A DNA stretch of 64,000 nucleotides from positions 124,001 through 188,000 of the forward strand of contig NZ_JAERSG010000005.1 of NCBI RefSeq assembly GCF_016735675.1, given 5' to 3'. Every line of letters starts with the position of its first letter. Position 1 is the first letter of the stretch. Of the stretch, positions 42,685-50,593 are shown in pieces. Made by a program: the position numbers and the translations under genes. The DNA comes from Nocardioides baculatus. Its GTDB lineage: Bacteria > Actinomycetota > Actinomycetes > Propionibacteriales > Nocardioidaceae. The notes under the pieces were generated by a model, which made no database searches, had not been told where the DNA came from, and was given only the letters and a program-made list of their open reading frames with translations.

Positions 42685-43296
42685 GTGAAGGACTACCAGC
42701 GCATCTTCGTGGTGGGCTCCCAGGCGGGGGCCGACGAGGTCGCGCGCCTGAGGTCGTCACTCGGGCGGAGCGTCGTCGTCCTCACTGCCCCGACCGCCGA
42801 GGCGAAGCAGGTCGTCGGCGGTCTCGGGGTCGAGCCGGTGCCGGACGTGCTGCTGGCGCCGGTCCGGTTCCCCGACGTCGACCGCGGCCACCGACTCGAC
42901 CAGCTGGTGCGTGCCCACGCCGTGGCCGACCGGTTCCGCGACGTCGTGGTGGTCACCGACCCGGCCACGGTGACGCTGCTCCTGCGGGCGCTCGCACCCG
43001 ACCAGCTGCCGATGTCCGGTGCCGTCACGGAGGTCGGCCTGCCCCGTGGCGCCCGCCCCGTGCCGCTCCTCCAGGCCGCGCTCGGAGGCGGCGTGCTCGC
43101 CTTCGTCTCCGTCCTGGCGGCCAACGCCGTCCCGTTCTGGGTGCTGCCGCTCCTCGTCGCGGTGACGGGCCTGGTGCTGCTTCTCGTGCCGCGACTTCGA
43201 CACCTCGGCGAGGCGCTCCTCATCGCGGTCGCCGTCGGTATCGGCGTCTCCTTGCTGTCGATCGCCGGGTCGTCACGCTTCCCCGGCTCCTGGTGA
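42685..43296 (+). CDS. Membrane protein of unknown function
   Basis: A 203-residue protein. The first 130 residues are soluble alpha/beta (RIFVVGSQAGADEVARLRSSLGRSVVVLTAPTAEAKQVV, FRDVVVVTDPATVTLLLRAL). Three hydrophobic segments follow (LLQAALGGGVLAFVSVLAANAVPFW, VLPLLVAVTGLVLLLVP, ALLIAVAVGIGVSLLSIAG). I do not recognise the family. The GTG is leaderless (TAGCGT at 42672-42677). It ends five bases before an unusual inverted repeat array. Confidence 0.65.
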   Translation: MKDYQRIFVVGSQAGADEVARLRSSLGRSVVVLTAPTAEAKQVVGGLGVEPVPDVLLAPVRFPDVDRGHRLDQLVRAHAVADRFRDVVVVTDPATVTLLLRALAPDQLPMSGAVTEVGLPRGARPVPLLQAALGGGVLAFVSVLAANAVPFWVLPLLVAVTGLVLLLVPRLRHLGEALLIAVAVGIGVSLLSIAGSSRFPGSW

Positions 43297-43300
43297 CGCC

Positions 43301-43553
43301 GTCGGTGGGTGGCGGCAGACGACGTTCCGCCGTCGTTGGGTGCCGGCAGACGACGTTCCGCCGTCGTTGGGTGGCGGCAGACGACATGGATCCGTGGCGA
43401 ATCGATGTGGTGTGCCGCCACCCACGCGGCCCCGCGTGTCGTGTGCCGCCACCCACCGCGGCCCCCGTGTCGTGTGCCGCCACCCACCGCGGCCCCCGTG
43501 TCGTGTGCCGCCACCCACCCGCGGCCCCGTGTCGTGTGCCGCCACGCACGAGG
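43301..43553. repeat. Inverted array of 31-bp tandem repeats
   Basis: Eight copies of an 18-base box, GTCGTNTGCCGCCACCCA or its complement, at 31-base spacing. Three face left (43306, 43337, 43368), then a 39-base step over a unique centre with ATGGATCC and ATCGAT, then five face right (43407, 43438, 43469, 43500, 43531; the last imperfect). N is C in the left arm and G in the right arm. Two adjacent units (43442-43472 and 43473-43503) are identical over all 31 bases. It fills nearly the whole gap between convergent genes. This stretch contains no supported gene. Confidence 0.9.
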
Positions 43554-43564
43554 CGACCGGAGGG

Positions 43565-44326
43565 TCAGCCCCCGTTGCCGTAGCAGGTGATGTGGCGCTC
43601 GCCGCTCCTCCACGAGGACTCGCTCACGCGCCACCAGAGGAACCGCTTGTCCACGCGCTTCTGGATCGCGCTGGGGCAGCGCCGCTTGGCGAAGGCGTCC
43701 TGGCGCGCGACCGAGTAGCGGCCGTCCGGCATCTTCACGATCCCGCGTGAGATCCACTGGTGGCTTGCCGTGCAGGGGACCACGTTGAGCTTGCCCGTCA
43801 GGCACCGGCGATCGCCTGCGTCGATGCCGCCGTCGACGAACGGCGTGACCGGCGGGAGGTTGCCGAGCTGCTTGTCGTCGTACGCGTTGACGTCACACCG
43901 GACCCAGCGCGCGCCGGCGGCCAGCTGCGACTTCGTCGGGGTGAACCACGAGCGTGTGTAGACGACGAGGTGGCCCTGCTTGTGGCCGGCGCCGATGGCG
44001 TTGCCCCACGCGTCGTTGCACGCCTTGGTGACGAACCGCTGGAGGCCGGCGCTGGGAGCGCCGGACAGCTTGACCCTCTTCGGGACGATCTTGACCGCGA
44101 CCACGAGGGCCGTGTGGGGCCCGGCGCAGTCGACGGCGGCCGAGCTCTCGTGAGCAGACTCGAAGTCCTTGATGGTGTAGGCGCGGCACTCGCCGACGGC
44201 AGCTGCGCCCGCCAACGGGTCGTCGGCCGGCGCGGCGTTGGCCGGCAGGATCGACGGCGCGGAGAGCAGCAGGGCGATGGCCGTCGCGATGACGGACCAG
44301 GTCGATCTGGTCGTGTGGCTGGACAT
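43565..44326 (-). CDS. Secreted septum-formation-like protein
   Basis: A 253-residue exported protein. The signal peptide (about residues 1-31) ends at ILPANAA. Two tandem related halves each show a cysteine-framed pattern: VGECRAYT ... AVDCAGPHTALVVAVKIV and DRRCLTGKLNVVPCTASHQWISRGIV. The C-x-x-P/A-H-x-x-x motif is the mark of the septum-formation (Septum_form) family, whose role in division is poorly defined. Seven or eight cysteines suggest disulfides. The C-terminus FLWWRVSESSWRSGERHITCYGNGG closes the second half. ATG 44326 is preceded by GAGAGGTGCC. Confidence 0.7.
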   Translation of the reverse strand: MSSHTTRSTWSVIATAIALLLSAPSILPANAAPADDPLAGAAAVGECRAYTIKDFESAHESSAAVDCAGPHTALVVAVKIVPKRVKLSGAPSAGLQRFVTKACNDAWGNAIGAGHKQGHLVVYTRSWFTPTKSQLAAGARWVRCDVNAYDDKQLGNLPPVTPFVDGGIDAGDRRCLTGKLNVVPCTASHQWISRGIVKMPDGRYSVARQDAFAKRRCPSAIQKRVDKRFLWWRVSESSWRSGERHITCYGNGG

Positions 44327-44448
44327 GGATGGCACCTCTCGTCCCCCGTGAGCCGGTGGGCCCGACGCCTCCGGCACCTGGTGCGGCCAGGTCCTCGCAC
44401 GCTAGACCCGCGTGCTGCGCCGCCGGAACCGTTCCTGGGGGTGAAGGC

Positions 44449-45705
44449 TCAGGCCACGCGGGCGTCCAGCGCGGGCGTACGACGGAGCACCGCCACCATC
44501 GCGCAGGCCGTGAGCAGCAGGGTCGAGGCGAGGACCACCACGGCGCCCCACCCCCGGTGGCTCCACGCGGCGCTGCCGAGGTTGCCGAACACCGACGAGC
44601 CCACGTAGTAGGAGAAGGAGTAGAACGCGGCGGCCTGGCCCGTGCTGACGCCGGCGAGGTGCGCGCGGGCGGTGACCCACCCGCTCGCCAGCCCGTGGAT
44701 GCAGAAGAACCCCACTGTCATGACCGCGACACCCGCGACCAGCAGCGGGAGCGAGCCGGCCAGGGTGAGCAGCACCCCGCCGAGCGCGAGCGCGCAGCCC
44801 GCCGGGATGGTCGCGCGCCGCCCGATGCGATCGGCGACGCGGCCCGACACCGTCGAGCTCACCGTGCCCAGCGCGTACACGAGGTAGACGAGGCTGATGG
44901 CGCCCACCGACAGGCCGTACGGCGCCGCGCTGAGCCGGAAGCCGAGGGCGTTCAGCACGGCGACGTGGGCGCCGATCCCGCAGGCGCCGAGGACGTAGAG
45001 CGCGACCAGCCCGCGATCGCCGACGGCTGCCCGGGCGCCGCCGAGGACGCTGCCGGCACCGCGGGCGCGCGGCACGAACCCGCGCGAGGCGGGCAGCAGC
45101 CACGCGACCAGGGCTGCGGCGACGAGGGCGACCCCGGCCGCGGCGGCGAGGCCCCAGCGCCAGCCCACGGCGTCGGCGACCGGCGCGGTCACCAGCCGGC
45201 CGGCCATCCCGCCCAGCGCCGTGCCCCCGATGTAGAGGCCGAACGCGCGGCCCTGCGCCGACGGGTGCAGCTCCTCGCGGAGGTACGCCGTGGCGACGGC
45301 CGGCAGCCCGGCGACGGTGACGCCCTGCAGCACCCGCAGGCCCAGCAGCACCTCCCACGTCGGCGCGACGGCCGTGGCGAGGGCGACGGCGGCGGAGGAC
45401 CACAGCGCGACGTGGATGAGCCGGGTCCGGCCGACGACCTCCGACAGCGGGCCGGCGACGAGCAGCGTGACGGCCAGCGCGGCGGTCGTCAGCGAGAGGG
45501 CGAGGGTGGCGTGCGTCGCCGAGACGTCGTACGTCGTGCGGAGCTCGGGCAGCAGCGCCTGGACGTCGTAGAGCAGGACGAAGGTCGACATCCCGGCGGC
45601 GAAGATCGCGATCATCACGCGGCGGTACCCGTCCGTGCCCGCACGGTAGGGCGCGGTGTCGGAGATGGCGCCTGCCCGGAGGGACGGCAGCTGCAGCGTG
45701 GTCAC
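44449..45705 (-). CDS. MFS transporter (AraJ/12-TM efflux type)
   Basis: A 418-residue major facilitator with 12 TM helices. Marks: the loop PLSEVVGRTRLIHVAL (motif A), LGLRVLQGVTVAGLPAVATAYL (R-x-x-Q-G), GLYIGGTALGGMAGRL and the second-half loop GRVADRIGRRATIPAGCAL. It resembles sugar or drug efflux proteins. The GTG at 45705 is leaderless (CACCAT on its strand, six bases ahead). Divergent from a LysR gene that is its likely regulator; about 81 bases separate the starts. The nearest upstream gene on the minus strand ends 122 bases away. Confidence 0.88.
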   Translation of the reverse strand: MTTLQLPSLRAGAISDTAPYRAGTDGYRRVMIAIFAAGMSTFVLLYDVQALLPELRTTYDVSATHATLALSLTTAALAVTLLVAGPLSEVVGRTRLIHVALWSSAAVALATAVAPTWEVLLGLRVLQGVTVAGLPAVATAYLREELHPSAQGRAFGLYIGGTALGGMAGRLVTAPVADAVGWRWGLAAAAGVALVAAALVAWLLPASRGFVPRARGAGSVLGGARAAVGDRGLVALYVLGACGIGAHVAVLNALGFRLSAAPYGLSVGAISLVYLVYALGTVSSTVSGRVADRIGRRATIPAGCALALGGVLLTLAGSLPLLVAGVAVMTVGFFCIHGLASGWVTARAHLAGVSTGQAAAFYSFSYYVGSSVFGNLGSAAWSHRGWGAVVVLASTLLLTACAMVAVLRRTPALDARVA

Positions 45706-45761
45706 CGGACGATGGTGCGCCTCGCCGTCACATACGTCCAATGTCGAGATCGGTCGATCGA

Positions 45762-45778
45762 CATACGTCATGCGTATG
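45762..45778. promoter_or_regulatory. LysR-type operator (T-N11-A palindrome)
   Basis: CATACG-TCATG-CGTATG, with the T-N11-A core of LysR sites. It overlaps the lysR -10 (TATGAT, 45775-45780). A half-site CATACGT lies 31 bases upstream (45731), so a regulatory and an activation site can be proposed between the divergent genes. Confidence 0.6.
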
Positions 45779-45786
45779 ATCGGGCG

Positions 45787-46659
45787 ATGCTGCTCCGCGA
45801 CCTCGACTGGCTGGTGACGCTCGCCGAGCACGGGCACGTGACCGACGCGGCCGCCGCGCTCGAGACCAACCAGCCGACCCTCTCGCGGGCGCTGGCGCGG
45901 CTCGAGGACGACCTGGGTGTGCGGATCTTCGAGCGGGTGCCGACGGGCGTCGTGCTCACGCCCGACGGCGAGGTCGTCCTCGACGCGGCGCGCGAGCTGG
46001 TCGGCCGCCACGACCTCCTCCGCGCGACCCTGGCCAACCGGCTCGACCCCGAGACGGGTCTGGTGCGCCTGGCGTTCCTGGACTCGATGGCGACGACCCT
46101 GGTGCCGCGGCTGCTGCGGGCCTTCCACGAGCACGCGCCGGGCGTGAAGGTCGTGCTCAGCCAGGAGCCGGCCCACGAGATCCGCCGCGACCTCGATCGC
46201 GGGGCGGTGGAGCTCGGTCTCACCATGGAGCACGCACCGGGGCACGCCTGGTTCCCCGTCCAGCGCGAGCGGCTCGTGGTCGTCGTCCCGCCGACGCACC
46301 GGCTCGCCCGTCGCAAGCGGGTCGACCTCGCCGAGCTGGCGGACGACGAGCTCGTGACCACCCCCGCCGGCTTCGGCCACAGCGCCCTGGTCCAGAACCT
46401 GCTCGCCGAGGCCGGGGTCACGCCCCGGACGTCCTTCGAGAGCGCCGACCTGGCGACGATCGAGGGGCTCGTGGCGGCGGGCCTGGGCGTCGCGGTGGTG
46501 CCGGAGGCGTTCGCCGGGCTCTCCGGCTCGGTCGGCCTGTCGCTCGCCTCACCCGGTGCGACCCGGACGATCGGCCTGACGTGGCGCACGGACCGGCCCC
46601 TCGCGCCTCCGGCCCTGCGGCTCCTCGACCTGGCGCGCAGCGGGGCCTGGCAGGACTGA
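45787..46659 (+). CDS. LysR family transcriptional regulator
   Basis: A 290-residue LysR regulator. The winged HTH is at residues 3-60: LRDLDWLVTLAEHGHVTDAAAALETNQPTLSRALARLEDDLGVRIFERVPTGVVLTPDGEVVL. The effector domain has two lobes (LVRLAFLDSMATTLVPRLLRAF, LGLTMEHAPG, VPPTHRLARRKRVDLAELADDELV, AAGLGVAVVPEAFAG). The ATG is leaderless (TATGAT six bases ahead) and its -10 lies in the palindrome, which fits autorepression. Control of the divergent MFS gene is inferred. Confidence 0.92.
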   Translation: MLLRDLDWLVTLAEHGHVTDAAAALETNQPTLSRALARLEDDLGVRIFERVPTGVVLTPDGEVVLDAARELVGRHDLLRATLANRLDPETGLVRLAFLDSMATTLVPRLLRAFHEHAPGVKVVLSQEPAHEIRRDLDRGAVELGLTMEHAPGHAWFPVQRERLVVVVPPTHRLARRKRVDLAELADDELVTTPAGFGHSALVQNLLAEAGVTPRTSFESADLATIEGLVAAGLGVAVVPEAFAGLSGSVGLSLASPGATRTIGLTWRTDRPLAPPALRLLDLARSGAWQD

Positions 46660-46706
46660 ACGACGACGACCCCGCCCGGGCTGGATAGGGCGGGGTCGTC
46701 GTCGTT
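46659..46706. terminator. Strong bidirectional terminator
   Basis: A perfect 19-base inverted repeat, AACGACGACGACCCCGCCC (46659-46677) and its complement (46688-46706), with a ten-base loop. It starts at the last base of the lysR stop codon and faces the convergent small gene. Confidence 0.92.
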
Positions 46707-46734
46707 CGTGGTGCCGGACGGGCCGGCGGGGTGC

Positions 46735-46956
46735 TCAGCCCTTGCGGGGGCCGAAGAGCCGGATGCCCGAGCTGCGCGGCTGCGGGATGGCCGGCGCGGG
46801 CCACCAGGCGACCTCGGGGTAGCCGCCGCGGTTGAAGCCCTCGCGGTAGACGAAGTGGTCACCGCACGAGCACACCCAGCGCTCACCCACCTCGTGGCCG
46901 TCCTCGGTGGGGGCTCCGTCGGTCTTCAGACAGACGTGAATGAACGTGGATTCCAT
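46735..46956 (-). CDS. Small protein with CxC motif, function unknown
   Basis: A 73-residue protein: ESTFIHVCLKTDGAPTEDGHEVGERWVCSCGDHFVYREGFNRGGYPEVAWWPAP followed by a basic end. The W-V-C-x-C-G segment and an upstream Cys could bind metal, but two paired CxxC sets are lacking. I recognise no family. AGGGAGGG precedes the ATG at 46956, which is downstream of a longer in-frame start lacking such a site. The 165 bases upstream, up to the mannosyltransferase stop, are AT-richer than their surroundings and probably hold its promoter. Confidence 0.6.
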   Translation of the reverse strand: MESTFIHVCLKTDGAPTEDGHEVGERWVCSCGDHFVYREGFNRGGYPEVAWWPAPAIPQPRSSGIRLFGPRKG

Positions 46957-47121
46957 GACGCACCCTCCCTGGCGACAGCCCCGGTTCGCCGGCGCGTCCC
47001 CATCGTCCGTCGCTGCCGTCGGGGCCACCATGAGGTTGACCGAAATGCAGGACTTCTTGATGGATTCTCTGCCGTTTTCCCAGTTTTCGATAGCCCCGGT
47101 CTGGCCCAGTCGAGGTGGGGC

Positions 47122-48708
47122 TCAGATCCAGCGCTGGAACCAGATCCGGGCGTCCCACTCGGACTTGGTGAGGAGCACGTCGGTCCAGATCGGCCAGAAC
47201 CACGCGAAGGCGACCAGCGCCAGCACGGTGTAGCTGCCGGCGACGACGACCCCGAACGTACGGCGTGGTGTCGGGACGTCGGACGTCCCGATGAGGTGGC
47301 CCATCGCGAGGGCCACCGACAGCACCAGGAAGGGCAGGCTGGTGATCGCGTAGAAGAAGAAGATCGGTCGGTCGTCGTAGAGGAACCAGGGCAGCCAGGT
47401 GCTGGCCAGCCCGACCACGGCGACGCCGTGGCGCCAGTCGCGCGCGCCGATCCACAGCAGCAGCGAGGCGACCATCGCCAGGCAGCCGCCCCACCAGATC
47501 ACCGGGTTGCCGATGAGCAGGATCTGCCGGATGCACGTCGAGCCGCTGGGTGCGTCGCACCCCTGGGCGCCCGGCTGGATGTCGGTCTGCGCGTCCACCC
47601 CGACCGGTCGGCCCATCACCAGCCACGTCGAGGGCTTGCTGGCGTAGATGTGGGTCGAGTCGTTGAGGAAGTGGGTGTGGAACGTGTAGACGTCCTGGTG
47701 GTACGACCACAGCGAGCGCAGCGACTGGGTGACCTCGCCCAACCCGTGTGCGTCCGGCTCGGACGCGGTGGGCCACGGATCGTCACCGCCGTACGACGTG
47801 TACTGGCTGTTGGTGAGCGTCGGACTGCTCTCGTAGGCGTCGGCGTGCATCAGCCAGCCGGTCCAGGTGGCGAGGTAGGTGACCAGGCCGACGCCGACGA
47901 GGGCGAGGAACGCGGGCACGCCGTCGAGGAACACCGAGCGCAGCAGCGGGCGTCGCTGCCCGAAGGCCCGCCGGGCGCCGGCGCTCCACAGCCACGCCAG
48001 GAGCCCGAAGACCGCGAGCGTGTAGATCGCCGACCACTTGGTGCCGCACGCCAGCCCGAAGGCGACGCCGCCGAGGAGCAGCCACGGTCGCCAGATCCCG
48101 AGGGCCGCCGTACGCCGTCCGGCCGCCAGCCGGTCGCGCAGCCACTGCCGGTCGGCGACGACGCAGTGCACGCCGAGGAGGGTGAAGAACGCGAGGAAGA
48201 TGTCGAGGAGGGCGAGCCGGGACAGCACGAGCTGGAGGCCGTCGATCGAGAGCAGCAGGCCCGCGACCAGGCCGAGCACGGTGGAGCCGGTGACCCGTCG
48301 CACGAAGCGGCACATCAGCAGGACCATCAGCGCACCGATGACCGCCGAGGCCATCCGCCAGCCGGTCGGGTCCATCCCGAAGACCTTGATCCCTGCTGCG
48401 ATCAGCCACTTGCCGACCTCGGGGTGGACGATCATCGAGGGGGTGTCCTGCCAGAGGCCGGTGACCTGGCCGTTGAGGATCGTCTTGTCGGCGTCCTCGA
48501 CGTAGGTGCGGACGTAGCCGTTGTTGAGCAGCGACCACGCGTCCTTGGCGTAGTAGGTCTCGTCGAACGAGAAGGCGTGCGGCGTGCCGAGGTTCCACCG
48601 CCGCAGGAAGAACGCGAGGCTCGCCAGGCAGATGGCGCCGACCCAGCCGGCCAGCTTGTCCTCGGACCTCCAGCGCGGGGTGTTGCGCTCCGCGGCAGTG
48701 GGGGTCAC
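47122..48708 (-). CDS. Protein O-mannosyltransferase (PMT family)
   Basis: A 528-residue polytopic glycosyltransferase (GT39), moving mannose from polyprenyl-phosphate-mannose to secreted proteins. The first external loop carries the essential acidic pair in AFSFDETYYAKDAWSLLNNGYVR, then MIVHPEVGKWLIAAGIKVFG. About eleven TM helices follow (LAGWVGAICLASLAFFL, VLGLVAGLLLSIDGLQLV, LLLGGVAFGLACGTKWSAIYTLAVFGLLAWLWS and others), and the last ends in WARIWF-type aromatics. The equivalent of M. tuberculosis Rv1002c, which also lies beside rsmI. The GTG is leaderless (TAGAGT on its strand). Divergent from the secreted copper protein, a conceivable substrate since it is exported and proline/threonine-rich. 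Confidence 0.92.
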   Translation of the reverse strand: MTPTAAERNTPRWRSEDKLAGWVGAICLASLAFFLRRWNLGTPHAFSFDETYYAKDAWSLLNNGYVRTYVEDADKTILNGQVTGLWQDTPSMIVHPEVGKWLIAAGIKVFGMDPTGWRMASAVIGALMVLLMCRFVRRVTGSTVLGLVAGLLLSIDGLQLVLSRLALLDIFLAFFTLLGVHCVVADRQWLRDRLAAGRRTAALGIWRPWLLLGGVAFGLACGTKWSAIYTLAVFGLLAWLWSAGARRAFGQRRPLLRSVFLDGVPAFLALVGVGLVTYLATWTGWLMHADAYESSPTLTNSQYTSYGGDDPWPTASEPDAHGLGEVTQSLRSLWSYHQDVYTFHTHFLNDSTHIYASKPSTWLVMGRPVGVDAQTDIQPGAQGCDAPSGSTCIRQILLIGNPVIWWGGCLAMVASLLLWIGARDWRHGVAVVGLASTWLPWFLYDDRPIFFFYAITSLPFLVLSVALAMGHLIGTSDVPTPRRTFGVVVAGSYTVLALVAFAWFWPIWTDVLLTKSEWDARIWFQRWI

Positions 48709-48743
48709 GCCGGAACTCTAACCAGCGCGTGGACACGGACACC

Positions 48744-48771
48744 TTGACGTGGCGGCAGTCACACCTAGACT
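48744..48771 (+). promoter_or_regulatory. Promoter of the secreted copper protein
   Basis: TTGACG (48744-48749) and TAGACT (48766-48771) with a 16-base spacer, giving a leader of about 50 bases before the ATG at 48829. It is the closest match to a housekeeping sigma promoter in the window. Confidence 0.65.
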
Positions 48772-48828
48772 CGTGCGCAGTTCAAATATGAGAACCGTGT
48801 TCGACCTGCCGTCCACCGAGAGGTTGCC

Positions 48829-50586
48829 ATGCCCCGCCCGTCCGCTCCCGGGACCCGCCTGCGTACGGCGCTGGCGCTGGTGCTCCTCGCCGCAGGCCTG
48901 ACGGTCGGCGCGGTCGCGGCGACCTCCACCGCCGCCGAGCCGCCGCGCACCTGGGTGGTCGACGCGGTCGACGACACCGCCAGCAACCGCTGGGAGTCCG
49001 TCGACACCGGCACCACGACCGTCACGATCCGGGCAGGCGACACCGTCGAGTGGCAGTTCGACCGCGCCACCCAGGGCCACGACCTCGTCTCGCTCGCGCC
49101 GTCGCAGCCGTGGGAGTCGATCTGGCCGACGGCCCTGCAGGAGTACCGCGACGCCGGCGGTCCGTCGGTGACCTACACCTTCGACCAGCCCGGCACCTAC
49201 CGCTACGAGTGCTCCCTGCACGGGCCGATGATGACCGGCACGATCGTCGTCGTCCCGGCCGACAGCACCAACCAGTCGCCCACTGCGGCCCCCGTCGTCG
49301 AGCCGCTGACCGGGCCGGCCCCGCACGTCGTGCACGCCACGGCCAACGCGTCCGACCCCGACAGCGGTGACGTCGTTGCCGTCGCGTGGGAGTTCGGGGC
49401 CGGCGGTGCGCCGTCGTACACCGACCACGCGATGGTCGAGTACACGACGCCGGGCACGTACGTCGTCCGGCTCCGCGTCAGCGACGGGCGGGGCGGCCTC
49501 CACGTCGAGGAGTTCACCGTCGTCGTCACCGGCGAGGGCCCGCCCGACCCCGACCCGCCGACCGACGACGCGCTCCCGGACATCGACGCCCTGGCCTCGC
49601 CGGCCAGTGGCACGGCGCCCCTCACGGTGGCCTTCTCGACGCAGGTCACCACGCGCGGGACGCTCCACGCCTACTCCGCCGGCCTCGAGGACTACCCGGC
49701 CATCACCGGCGAGGCCGTGCTGGTGCGCAGCCGCGGTCGCACCCGCACCGCCCTCAGCGTCACCGGGACGAAGCCGTCCGCGCCGCACGGCGCCGTCCAC
49801 GTGCACGAGCAGGCGTGCGACGACGACCTCGGCGGCGCGCACTTCCGCTTCGACACCACGCAGCCGTTCGCCGAGCCCAACGAGATCTGGCCGCTCTTCA
49901 CCTCCGACGCCACCGGCGCGAGCGGGGCCGTCGAGGTCACCAAGCCGGTGCGAGCCGGGCCGAAGGCGGTCTCGCTCGTCGTGCACGACCCCGACAACGC
50001 CGCACGCCGGATCGGCTGCGCCGACCTCGCGCCGGGCACCGCGGACCTCACCTACTCCTGGGCCTTCGGTGACGGCACGACCGGCACCGGTGCCGACCCC
50101 GACCACACCTACGCCACGCCCGGCACCTACACCGCGACGGTCACCGTCGCCCACGCGTCCGGCGAGCACGCCGGGCACGCGTCCGTCAGTGACGCCGTGC
50201 AGGTCGTCGTGGGAGCCGTGCCGACGACGGCGCCGTCCCCGACGCCGACCCCCGCGCCGACCTCGTCCCCGACGCCGACTCCTGCCCTCGACGCCACCCC
50301 GCCCCGGATCTCCCGCGTCGGACCTCTCCGCACCGTCCGGTTCGCGCGACCGGTGGTCACGGCTCGCGTGCGTGACGGCGGACAGGGCGTACGGAAGAAG
50401 GCGATCGTGCTGCGAGTGGACGGACGGCGCGCGACGAAGCTGTCGTACGACCGGGCGCGCGGGACCGTCCGCTGGCGCCCCGCGAGGGCGCTGGCGACCG
50501 GCCGGCACGTCGTACGGCTGGTGGTCACCGACGCCGCCGGCAACCGGTCGGCCAGGACGTGGAGGTTCGTCGTCCGCCTGCGATGA
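48829..50586 (+). CDS. Secreted cupredoxin-PKD-SOD-like multidomain protein
   Basis: A 585-residue exported protein. After a signal peptide (about residues 1-36) comes a cupredoxin domain with a full type 1 copper set: His84 (QGHDLV), Cys128, His131 and Met134/135 (YECSLHGPMM). A PKD domain follows (about 150-245). Next is a region like Cu/Zn superoxide dismutase: AVHVHEQACDDDLGGAHF with His324, His326 and His338, and SLVVHDPDNAARRIGCADL with His386. The loop that normally holds the zinc histidines has none, as in copper-only SODs. A second PKD (YSWAFGDGTTGTGADPDHTYATPGTYTATVTVA), a PTPTP linker and a beta-sandwich with a basic end complete it. Domain names rest on motif recognition; copper binding and activity are inference. 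Confidence 0.75.
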   Translation: MPRPSAPGTRLRTALALVLLAAGLTVGAVAATSTAAEPPRTWVVDAVDDTASNRWESVDTGTTTVTIRAGDTVEWQFDRATQGHDLVSLAPSQPWESIWPTALQEYRDAGGPSVTYTFDQPGTYRYECSLHGPMMTGTIVVVPADSTNQSPTAAPVVEPLTGPAPHVVHATANASDPDSGDVVAVAWEFGAGGAPSYTDHAMVEYTTPGTYVVRLRVSDGRGGLHVEEFTVVVTGEGPPDPDPPTDDALPDIDALASPASGTAPLTVAFSTQVTTRGTLHAYSAGLEDYPAITGEAVLVRSRGRTRTALSVTGTKPSAPHGAVHVHEQACDDDLGGAHFRFDTTQPFAEPNEIWPLFTSDATGASGAVEVTKPVRAGPKAVSLVVHDPDNAARRIGCADLAPGTADLTYSWAFGDGTTGTGADPDHTYATPGTYTATVTVAHASGEHAGHASVSDAVQVVVGAVPTTAPSPTPTPAPTSSPTPTPALDATPPRISRVGPLRTVRFARPVVTARVRDGGQGVRKKAIVLRVDGRRATKLSYDRARGTVRWRPARALATGRHVVRLVVTDAAGNRSARTWRFVVRLR

Positions 50587-50593
50587 TCGGGGC

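Noticed and set aside
43301..43553. CRISPR array
   Set aside because: The repeats have regular 31-base spacing, but whole 31-base units are repeated, so there are no unique spacers; the array also reverses orientation and no cas genes are present.
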